DNA from: Primulina eburnea
Lineage: Eukaryota; Streptophyta; Magnoliopsida; Lamiales; Gesneriaceae
Assembly: GCF_022965805.1 (NCBI RefSeq)
Contig: NC_133116.1
Location: forward strand, 7,398,601 to 7,462,600
Direction of reading: 5' to 3'
Length of the DNA: 64,000 bases
Notes under the pieces: model-generated
What the model saw: only the letters and a program-made list of their open reading frames with translations
Databases searched by the model: none
What the model was told of the DNA's origin: nothing
Shown: piece after piece, positions 25,403-34,713 of the stretch
Position numbering within the stretch: position 1 is the stretch's first letter
Layout of the letters: the number at the start of each line of letters is the position of its first letter
Translations under genes and position numbers: made by a program

Positions 25403-26044
25403 GAATAACCAAGGTGCGGAGCCTTGGGCCGGGGAGCAGGTCCCGGGACTTGGAATGGTCGAGGTGCGGAGCCCCGAGCCAGGGTGTAGTGCCCTGGGCT
25501 TATCAATAACCAAGGTGCGGAGCCTTGGGCCGGGGAGCAGGTCCCGGGACTTGGAATGGTCGAGGTGCGGAGCCCCGAGCCAGGGTGTAGTGCCCTGGGC
25601 TTATCAATAACCAAGGTGCGGAGCCTTGGGCCGGGGAGCAGGTCCCGGGACTTGGAATGGTCGAGGTGCGGAGCCCCGAGCCAGGGTGTAGTGCCCTGGG
25701 CTTATCAATAACCAAGGTGCGGAGCCTTGGGCCGGGGAGCAGGTCCCGGGACTTGGAATGGTCGAGGTGCGGAGCTCCGAGCCAGGGTGTAGTGCCCTGG
25801 GCTTATCAATAACCAAGGTGCGGAGCCTTGGGCCGGGGAGCAGGTCCCGGGACTTGGAATGGTCGAGGTGCGGAGCCCCGAGCCAGGGTGTAGTGCCCTG
25901 GGCTTATCAATAACCAAGGTGCGGAGCCTTGGGCCGGGGAGCAGGTCCCGGGACTTGGAATGGTCGAGGTGCGGAGCCCCGAGCCAGGGTGTAGTGCCCT
26001 GGGCTTATCAATAACCAAGGTGCGGAGCCTTGGGCCGGGGAGCA
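25403..26044. repeat. 101-bp tandem array, part 1 (about 6.3 units)
   Basis: The unit contains two related halves, each beginning with (A)GGTGCGGAGCC, one followed by TTGGGCCGGGGAGCAGG and the other by CCGAGCCAGGGTGTAG. Units are almost identical (one C-to-T change near 25773). The array stops exactly at the GAGCA duplicated by the nested LTR and resumes at 29051. It is strongly GC-rich in AT-rich surroundings. Confidence 0.95.
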
Positions 26045-28078
26045 TGTAGTGACCCGTTCCAGAATCACCTACTAATCAAGAACTAAGCATGCAATTAACC
26101 TAATTAACAATAATCAGAGATAACAGCGGAAATAGTCAACAAAAATAGTTATACAACCCAATCGAAATCTAAGTCTAGACTAACTCAAAATGAAATATCC
26201 AATACAACCATATCGAATCAAAACAATACCGATAAACTAAACCAACCAGCTACTCAACGTCCTCCTCCTGCTCCTCCTGAGCTGTCCAACCTGAGGCCTG
26301 CCCCGTGGGAATGGGGTGTCCAAGAATAAACAAAACCGAGGACGTGAGCGATAAGAACGCCCAGTACAAAAGTATGAGTATACAGACCTATATGAAATGC
26401 ACATGCTATGATCATGATACCGGGGTAGTCAAGAAACAGGAGTCACAAAAGGATCTCAACAATGCTCAGTCTAGAGGCGCCAAGTGGATAGTGCCGCGCG
26501 GTACACCTCTGGGTCACTGCATCCACTACAAGACAGACGTGGACCTAAAATGTCCCGGACCACCGAAGCCCTCCCGACCCGTCGGCCACTGTGTACTCTC
26601 GGTGTCCATGCGTCCACAAGACAGGGCTGAGCGGCCCCAAGATATAGCTTATCTCGAAAGAGATACAGCTCAACAGTAAAGGCTATCTCGAAGGAGAATA
26701 CGGCTCAACATGAAATGCAACGTGCAGTAATAAACGTGACATAATAGCATGCATCATATGACATATATCAATGCACCACATAATCATGCAACACATATAA
26801 GAATGTATACTCAACCAGGATATCTCGGATAGTACTTTCGTACCTCTATCACAGCAAGCCTAGCCTTACGCAACACCGCTAATCAGGTCTATCACAAGCC
26901 TACGCATCAAAAGCATACTCAATCAATACTACCATGCTATACCAGCAAAACCAGTTGTAGTGACCCGTTCCAGAATCACCTACTAATTGAAAACTAAGCA
27001 TGCAATTAACTTAATAATTACTAATAATCAGAGATAACAGCGGAAACAACTAACAAATGATAGTTATACAACCCAAACGAACTCTAGAACAACTCAAAAT
27101 AAGGTAAAGAATATCTGGTACAACCATATCGAATCAAATGATACCGAAACTAAACCAACCGGCTACTCAACGTCCTCCTCCTGCTCCTCCGGAACCATCC
27201 AACCTGAGACCTGCCCCGTGGGAAATGGGGTGTCCAAGATAAACAAAACCGAGGACGTGAGCGATAAGAACGCCCAGTACAAAAGTATGAGTATACAAAC
27301 CTATATGAAATGCACATGCTATGATATGATACCAGGGTAGTCAAGAAACAGGAGTCACAAAAGGATCTCAACAATGCTCAGTCTAGAGGCGCCAAGTGGA
27401 TAGTGCCGCGCGGTCCAACCTCTGGGTCACTGCATCCACTACAAGACAGACGTGGACCTAAAATGTCCCGGACCACCGAAGCCCTCCCGACCCGTCGGCC
27501 ACTGTGTACTCTCGGTGTCCATGCATCCACAAGACAGGGCTGAGCGGTCCCAAGATATAGCTTATCTCGAAAGAGATACAGCTCAACAGTAAAGGCTATC
27601 TCGAAGGAGAATACGGCTCAACATGAAATGCAACGTGCAGTAATAATCGTGACATAATAGCATGCATCATATGACATATAACAATGCACCACATACTCAT
27701 GCAACACATATATGAATGTATACTCAACCAGGATATCTCGGATAGTACTTTCGTACCTCTATCACAGCAATCCTAATCCACTGGAACAACCAGACAACAG
27801 GTCTAATCCAAGCCTATTCATCAAGTGAAAACCATCACTAAAACTTATCTACCAGACTTAACTAGATAATCCTGAGATAAATACTGATAAAATTCCAAAC
27901 CTTCGTTCGTCGCTAGCCCGCTGATGCCGCTAGCTCCCAACTAGAGCACAGCTCTGCTACAAGACCAGCAGCTCCCCGCTAGTGCCCAAATCTCGGAACA
28001 AGACTAGAACCTGTCAGAAACGACTGAAATGCTATGGAATTCTCTGAATTGGCGAGTCAAAATGAGGAAATCCGACCA

Positions 28079-28087
28079 CTATTTATA
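28079..28087 (-). promoter_or_regulatory. TATA box of the inner family-C LTR
   Basis: TATAAATAG on the minus strand in context GGCCTATAAATAGTGG. The palindrome/ACGTGTC module array lies immediately upstream in this orientation. Confidence 0.6.
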
Positions 28088-28089
28088 GG

Positions 28090-28380
28090 CCATGTTCGGA
28101 TCCTCCGAACACCACTTCGGAACGTCCGAACGCTACGTGTCCATTGGCTCTTGACAGCTCATGATCGGATCCTCCGATCATACACTTCGGACCGTCCGAA
28201 CATGCACGTGTCCAGCTGCTCTTGACACCTAATGATCGGATCCACCGAACCCACTTCGGACCTTCCGAACTCCCACGTGTCGATCAACTCTTGACACCTA
28301 ATGATCGGATCCACCGAACTCACTTCGGACCTTACGAACTCTTCGGTGCTTCCGAACCATCTTCGGTCCGTCCGATCATG
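28090..28380 (-). promoter_or_regulatory. Palindromic TTCGGAnnnTCCGAA / ACGTGTC modules upstream of the TATA (inner LTR)
   Basis: Near-palindromes such as TTCGGATCCTCCGAA, TTCGGAACGTCCGAA and TTCGGACCGTCCGAA repeat in pairs. Each pair is followed by an ACGTGTC heptamer, at 28135-28141, 28206-28212 and 28275-28281, about 70 bp apart. ACGTGTC matches the consensus of plant ABA-responsive elements (ACGTGKC). The modules sit where U3 enhancers are expected. Confidence 0.6.
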
Positions 28381-28666
28381 ACTCGGTCAAAATTACACAT
28401 TAAACCTTCTTAATCACCATTAATCCGTTAATTACCCAATTTGGAATTCGGGCTACTACACCAGTACTACCAAAGGTTTAGGGTTTACCTTCGTCCGTCG
28501 ACAGCCCTTTGATGTCGATTGCCTCGTAACTCAGACGTCGCTACGCTACCACTCCTGGCAGCTCCTAGCTATCGCTCGACCAACAACTTAACCCTGGAAC
28601 CTTCCAAATCTCTCACTAAAGACTCAATCTCAAGAAATGGCAATACCAAAATGAAGAATTCGAGCA

Positions 28667-28675
28667 CTATTTATA
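28667..28675 (-). promoter_or_regulatory. TATA box of the outer family-C LTR
   Basis: TATAAATAG on the minus strand, same relative position as in the inner LTR. Confidence 0.6.
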
Positions 28676-28975
28676 GGCCATGTTCGGATCCTCCGAACAC
28701 CACTTCGGAACGTCCGAACGCTACGTGTCCATTGGCTCTTGACAGCTCATGATCGGATCCTCCGATCATACACTTCGGACCGTCCGAACATGCACGTGTC
28801 CAGCTGCTCTTGACACCTCATGATCGGATCCACCGAACCTACACTTCGGAACGTCCGAACTCCCACGTGTCGATCAACTCTTGACACCTAATGATCGGAT
28901 CCACCGAACTCACTTCGGACCTTCCGAACCATTCGGTGCTTCCGAACCATCTTCGGTCCGTCCGATCATGACTCG
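28676..28975 (-). promoter_or_regulatory. Palindromic / ACGTGTC modules upstream of the TATA (outer LTR)
   Basis: Same organisation as 28090-28380, with ACGTGTC at 28723-28729, 28794-28800 and 28865-28871. The arrangement is kept between the two LTR copies. Confidence 0.6.
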
Positions 28976-29050
28976 GTCAAAATTACACCTTAAACCTTCT
29001 TAATCACCATTACTCCGTTAATTACCCAATTTGGAATTCGGGCTACTACA

Positions 29051-30122
29051 GAGCAGGTCCCGGGACTTGGAATGGTCGAGGTGCGGAGCCCCGAGCCAGG
29101 GTGTAGTGCCCTGGGCTTACCAAGGTGCGGAGCCTTGGGCCGGGGAGCAGGTCCCGGGACTTGGAATGGTCGAGGTGCGGAGCCCCGAGCCAGGGTGTAG
29201 TGCCCTGGGCTTATCAATAACCAAGGTGCGGAGCCTTGGGCCGGGGAGCAGGTCCCGGGACTTGGAATGGTCGAGGTGCGGAGCCCCGAGCCAGGGTGTA
29301 GTGCCCTGGGCTTATCAATAACCAAGGTGCGGAGCCTTGGGCCGGGGAGCAGGTCCCGGGACTTGGAATGGTCGAGGTGCGGAGCCCCGAGCCAGGGTGT
29401 AGTGCCCTGGGCTTATCAATAACCAAGGTGCGGAGCCTTGGGCCGGGGAGCAGGTCCCGGGACTTGGAATGGTCGAGGTGCGGAGCCCCGAGCCAGGGTG
29501 TAGTGTCCTGGGCTTATCAATAACCAAGGTGCGGAGCCTTGGGCCGGGGAGCAGGTCCCGGGACTTGGAATGGTCGAGGTGCGGAGCCCCGAGCCAGGGT
29601 GTAGTGCCCTGGGCTTATTAATAACCAAGGTGCGGAGCCTTGGGCCGGGGAGCAGGTCCCGAGACTTGGAATGGTCGAGGTGCGGAGCCCCGAGCCAGGG
29701 TGTAGTGCCCTGGGCTTATCAATAACCAAGGTGCGGAGCCTTGGGCCGGGGAGCAGGTCCCGGGACTTGGAATGGTCGAGGTGCGGAGCCCCGAGCCAGG
29801 GTGTAGTGCCCTGGGCTTATCAATAACCAAGGTGCGGAGCCTTGGGCCGGGGAGCAGGTCCCGGGACTTGGAATGGTCGAGGTGCGGAGCCCCGAGCCAG
29901 GGTGTAGTGCCCTGGGCTTATCAATAACCAAGGTGCGGAGCCTTGGGCCGGGGAGCAGGTCCCGGGACTTGGAATGGTCGAGGTGCGGAGCCCCGAGCCA
30001 GGGTGTAGTGCCCTGGGCTTATCAATAACCAAGGTGCGGAGCCTTGGGCCGGGGAGCAGGTCCCGGGACTTGGAATGGTCGAGGTGCGGAGCCCCGAGCC
30101 AGGGTGTAGTGCCCTGGGCTTA
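29051..30122. repeat. 101-bp tandem array, part 2 (about 10.6 units)
   Basis: Continuation of the array at 25403. The first full unit has a 6-bp deletion at its junction (TTACCAAGG where TTATCAATAACCAAGG is usual). Other units carry only isolated changes (near 29506, 29619 and 29672). Together with part 1 about 17 units were present before the nested insertion. Confidence 0.95.
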
Positions 30123-31824
30123 ATAGATAACCAGAGTGCGGAGCCCTGGCCTTCGTACCTCCGAGACTTAAGAGAATATGCCGGGGCCTCGTATCTCCCG
30201 GACTTAAGAGAATGTGCCGGGGCCTCGTATCTCCCGGACTTAAGATAATCTGCTTCTCACAGCTGTATGCTACTGAGTGCATTGCAAATGCTCTTCCACG
30301 CCAATCCAGAATAGCTGCTGAGCTTTGACCCCATATAAAATCCACATATAATATCTGAGTGCCGAGCTGGTCAGACTTGTAGGTTTTCCAAACAGAGTGT
30401 GATTTACTGCTAGATTGTATGTTCGAGCTGTAGAAATATCCAAGCCAACATACCAAGGAGTAGGAATCCAATGTAATCACATGGCCCGATATAAGAAATC
30501 CATCACCAAACATTCCAGCTCTCATACCGATAAAATCCCAAGCATAAAGAAAGGCTAGTTATGATATATCTTAAACACTTTCAGTTAAAAATTATGACTG
30601 AGCATAATTGATAAATACGCATAACACTCGATTTTATTAATTAGATAAAAGGGATGCAACTTATCTTCGTGAAATTGCACCAAACTCAACAGTAACGAAC
30701 TGGGAACGAAGGAGCACCTAAGATGTTGAGCTAATATCGAGATATCCAAGAAATAAAGATGATATAACCATGTTTCTCAGGTGATGCCAATTGTGTGTGT
30801 CGCAACTCAATGGGGGGAGCTATGGAAGCCATGTAGAGTGGCTGTTGATGCAATTAATGGATCCCAAAGAAGCGCTAGCTGAAATTTCCTCCGTTGATTG
30901 TATTAAAATCTACCACAAGTCAGTTGACATACCAGACCCCATCATGGACCGCGAAGTTAGAGGTCCGATGCATTCAAAATCGAGAAAACCAAGCAGTTGT
31001 TGCTAATAGATTATCAATAATCGATAATGATCAGTAGAGTAAGCCACTGTCAATTAAATAGAATAATCACCGAGCATAGCAAAATGCACTGAGGCGCTGC
31101 ACGGAGCTGGAAGTCGAAGTTTCATCTCGAGCTAAAGTGCCCAATAATAAAAGGACATGAGTTATAACCGTAGACAAGGCATGTAGGAAGATATGTAGCG
31201 CATCCCGAGCCCGATGTTAACAACTCAAAAAATATAGCAAGTTTGCAAGCATTGAACATCCTTAAGCATATTGATAAGTTAAATATAAGGCGAAAAACAA
31301 ATGTAATATTAAGATATAAAGAACAAAGTTTTAAATCTTCCCTGCTACGACATCCATAGATGAAGGTAGTAATGAGTCTTTTCCGATAAACTTGATAAAT
31401 TCCCAAGGTTGAGAAGTATAGAAGCTCCAACCTGCCGATTGACAAGAGTACCCATAAAACTCTCCTTTCATTTAGCCCCTTTTACAGAGATGTAGAGGCC
31501 TGATAGCCAAAAGGCCCAATAGCAAAGATGGGAGAAATCGTGATGTAGAATCAAGCAAGCAAGACCCAGTTTCGAGATATATGAAACCTTGCAACCAAAT
31601 GTCACGATCAAGCTTGTGTAATATGAGAATTTGGATTATTTGCTCTTCCTCGTCAATCCGGAACAACTGCTGAGCTTCGAGCTCATATAAAATTCACATA
31701 TAAGATCTGAATGCCGAGCTGGTCGGACTTCTATGTTTGCCAAGCAGAGTTGGGCTTACTGTGGTGCTGAGCAAGGTCGGACTTGCTTCGAATGGAAACC
31801 ATATCTACGTCTTGAGCTCAAGTT
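30123..31824 (-). other. Non-coding interior of the LARD-like element
   Basis: Starts with two about 43-bp units ending GCCGGGGCCTCGTATCTCCC. A 110-bp segment at about 30290-30405 recurs, diverged, at about 31645-31765 (GCTGAGCTT..., CCGAGCTGGTC). No reverse transcriptase, gag or other domain is recognisable in any frame, and the 167-codon minus ORF at 30022-30525 only runs out of the tandem array. Confidence 0.6.
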
Positions 31825-31841
31825 CCCACAGACGGCGCCAA
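31824..31841 (-). other. Primer-binding site of the LARD-like element
   Basis: On the minus strand TGGCGCCGTCTGTGGGAA lies directly next to the LTR end. TGGCGCC-type sites are frequent in plant Ty3 elements; the priming tRNA is not assigned. Confidence 0.65.
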
Positions 31842-32489
31842 TGATGCGATCCTTGTGAAATGGACGAGCCGGGTCGGGAGCTCCACAGGATCTGCTATCA
31901 ATAATTTATTTCAGGAAGATGAGCAAAGTATATGGCTTCGGCTGTCACCTGCACACAATGAAATGAACTCGTGAATGGGCGCCGGAGGGGTGTCCGGCGT
32001 GGCCACTCCGATGCTTAAGTCAGCAGGGTACTCAAGCAAGAAACCAATGTAGCCAAGTAATGGCTGTGTGATTGGTGTAAATGAATGAATCTCTATATGT
32101 AAAGAGAGAACCTGGTATTTATAGTAGGAGAAGTAATAATGACCTCGATTTGCGTGTACACCTACCACTCATAGCATTTGATGTTGACTTCCTGTCAAGC
32201 TGTCCTATTTTCCCATCGTATCACATCAATTGGATTATGTCGGGTGCGCTTCTCGAGACAAGATCTTATCTTCTGAACCACTTGAATGCGACACTGTAAT
32301 CGAGGTGCCCGGGTAGAATGCTTTATACAAGAGATTTATACAAGAGCTCGAGCCTATGACTGCCCGGAGAGTAGAGCATGGGCTTCCACCTGCCCGGCTC
32401 CAGAAGAATCCACCTGCAGACTTACTCGAATTTGGGAATCCATTTGATATTCCGGGTCATCCATGACCCGGGCTCTTACGGGGGTATCA
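31842..32489 (-). repeat. Right LTR (5' LTR in element sense) of the LARD-like element
   Basis: Near-identical to 24554-25201, adjacent to the primer-binding site, and followed by the TSD ACTGC. Confidence 0.9.
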
Positions 32490-32494
32490 ACTGC

Positions 32495-32939
32495 CACCAA
32501 CTATATCCACTATCCCTCAGAGAGAATGGGAACAGTCGTAGTATAATAGTATATTCAGCAATGTTGTTAATCTTCCTCCATTGTTGTTCTCTATGTTTTC
32601 AGCCATTTGTTTCAGTTCTTCTCTGTGTTTTTGTTAGTGCTTTAGTAATCTTTTCAATCTCCAGATCAAAAAGCAACGAACCAATACTTTGAGTTTTTTG
32701 CATCAACGACAAGACAAAGAGAAATAATTCCATAAAATAAACTCTATATTAAACCGTATGAAAAATTCAAATATATACATCGAAGGATCAAAAACATAGT
32801 TTCAGGTCAAGCTATGTTGTTTCTTTAGACTGAAAATTTAGTTCATAACGAAATATAGTAGTATCCAAGTCATTTAAGCACCATTATTTCTGAATTGAAT
32901 AAACAAAATTAAGAATTGTTTATTTCTCATAAAAAAGTG
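32495..32939. other. Right flank of the LARD insertion, no gene seen
   Basis: Continues the pre-insertion sequence of about 24548. T-rich with no open domain; the ORF that reaches 32692 starts inside the LTR and is chimeric. Confidence 0.4.
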
Positions 32940-33870
32940 TATAATGACCATTAAATGAGGGTCATTATGACACCCTTTGAACTCATATTTGGTAACCTAC
33001 AAATAGAGACAATGTGTTAAGAAAACACCACAACAAATCACTCTAAAACCTTCAGATTTTCGAGCATCACTAGCTGCAAGGGGGAACGAAATTCTTCAAA
33101 GTTTACCAAGACAAAATTTTGTCCGAGTGCTGTCAGATTATCGAGGCAAGGTCTTGTCCAATTCAAGTACCATAGTCTTTCTATTTAAGCAATCAATTAA
33201 AGAAAAATTCAGCAAGTTCTTCGTGTTTTTGGAGCATCTTACAGTAAGTGGGCTTATATATATTTTGATAAAAGTTTTGAACACTTGTTTTCAATAAGTA
33301 GAGTTTCTGTTTTAACTTGTAATATTTGTTTCAAAACTGAGCAGCGTATATTTTTATACGATCCTTGAAAATCTGTATTGAAGTTTATGAATAAATTGTA
33401 GGAATATATATTATGAATATACCCAATTCTTGATTCCCGTCTCATCCCTTAGATAATTAAAATATAATGGACTAATATCAGTTAGCGATGAAATTCGTAA
33501 TTTGTTCAGTGCATAAGTTTGATACATGTTTATTTCTAAATATTTGAAATTTTCATTGAAAAATGATTTTAAAGGCTGAATGATTCTCTCGCTTACTGAG
33601 TGACGATCATATCATTGACTCACTCTCCTCCTCTCAGATAAGAATGAGGAACAATTAGAGGACAATGAATTGACCCGGTTTTGGGGATGGTGAAGAAAAA
33701 TAAGATAGATGTCGTTGTTTAGTTTCGTTTACGTTAGATTATGTTTTAGATTCCGTTCTTTTAAACATTATGTTATGATTTGAGATGTTGTTTTGAAGTT
33801 TTAAAGACAATATTCCGTTTTATGAAATAAATAGATTGGTTTGGAAATTGTGTACGTCTGAAGCTTAATA
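32940..33870 (+). mobile_element. Degenerate Ty3-type LTR remnant
   Basis: Follows the intact LTR at 53731 in order: a GACCATTAAATGAGGG.. block, CTTACAGTAAGTGGGCTTATAT, GGAATATATATTATGAA, CTCATCCCTTAGA, GGACTAATATCAGTTAGC, and TTACTGAGTGACGATCATATCA. It ends near AATAAATAGATTGG...GTACGTCTGAAGC. Ends are eroded and no TSD was found. Confidence 0.6.
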
Positions 33871-34713
33871 TTGTATACGATTATGTGATTGTTAAACAAT
33901 GTCAGTATTGTACGCCTCGGACTCTGACAAAATGTATCATTTATATATTGCATAGACAATCACCAATGTTACAACATTCAAAATTATTCCTACGCTTGTC
34001 TTTACGTACAAATAATTTCAATAAATCGGGCACTTGTCGCCATATAATAATTCGATCGGGCCATCTTGTGGGTTTTGTAAAGCAACTCCAATTACCTAAT
34101 GCAACATTATTTTGTTGGAAATTTAAAGTCGTGCTAACTACCAATGACATATAAACTAATAAAAGATTGCTTATTATATCTTTGTCAATACTCAAAACGT
34201 GCATTTATCAATAACTAGACATCCACGCTAGGCGTACGTATCTAGTGAGAGCCCGGGATCAACGACATTCTCCTATTCCTTCGAATAAAAAAAATTCAAC
34301 TTTTTAAGCGAATGAAATTTTTCGAAAATATGCAAGTTTTATCTCTACTCGATATAAATTAAATCCATTTCGCTCGACGTTTTATGCCATTTATACTTAT
34401 CCACGAGCTTATGGCGTGGTCCCAATATCATGGAAAGGTGACCAGGAATCACTACAAATTTTGTGAAGGTTCCTAAAAAGTCGAAGTATATATAAACATA
34501 AAAGAAAAGAAGGGTTTTGTGTACTTGTGGGACTCTGGATTTTGTGCTTTGTGTCTGTTTTTTCTTGCTGACCATTTGCTACCTTTCCCCCCCTATTTTT
34601 CTTCTCCAACTAGCGTCGGCTTCCTCCTTCTCCATTGCTATATATCGGAGTTTTAAAGCCAAACATAACATGTAAACTAAGCTTGCTTTCATTTTAGCAC
34701 AGATATTCTTGCT
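33871..34713. other. Promoter-proximal region of the GOLVEN-like gene
   Basis: No supported ORF. A TATA-like CTATATATCGG at about 34638-34648, roughly 70 bp before the ATG, is in a suitable place for the downstream gene. Confidence 0.35.

Larger units (their letters stand above)
26956..28460 (-). mobile_element. Inner nested solo LTR (family C), 1505 bp, TSD CCAGT
   Basis: Has the same ends as the outer copy (TGTAGTGACCCG...GGGCTACTACA), flanked by CCAGT at 26951-26955 and 28461-28465. It is highly similar to the outer LTR along its length, with small indels. Minus-strand TATA at 28079-28087. Like the outer copy it has no internal domain, so both were reduced to solo LTRs. Confidence 0.9.
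26045..29050 (-). mobile_element. Outer nested solo LTR (family C), TSD GAGCA, interrupted by an inner copy
   Basis: Plus-strand ends are TGTAGTGACCCG and GGGCTACTACA. It is flanked by GAGCA at 26040-26044 and 29051-29055, a sequence that belongs to the 101-bp unit, so it inserted into the array. Removing the inner copy and one CCAGT leaves about 1496 bp. Minus orientation is inferred from a TATA box (CTATTTATA on plus, 28667-28675). No coding sequence. Confidence 0.9.
24554..32489 (-). mobile_element. Large non-coding LTR element (LARD-like), 7.9 kb with nested insertions, TSD ACTGC
   Basis: Two 648-bp LTRs (24554-25201 and 31842-32489) differ at about four positions by eye (about 99.4% identical). 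They are flanked by identical ACTGC at 24549-24553 and 32490-32494. On the minus strand the LTR runs TGATACCCCCG...GGATCGCATCA, followed at once by a primer-binding-site-like TGGCGCCGTCTGTGGGAA. No gag, protease, RT or integrase is detectable in any frame. Instead the interior holds a 101-bp GC-rich tandem array split by a 3.0-kb nested insertion, and about 1.7 kb of unique sequence. It must depend on another element's proteins. Confidence 0.9.

Noticed and set aside
25280..30032. Many overlapping identical minus-strand ORFs of about 70 codons (Pro/Gly/Ser-rich)
   Set aside because: They are the 101-bp unit translated; 101 is not a multiple of 3, so each ORF runs about two units and stops. 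Repetition of DNA explains them fully.
25403..30122. Regular spacing suggestive of a CRISPR-like array
   Set aside because: Units are contiguous with no unique spacers, in a plant nuclear retroelement.
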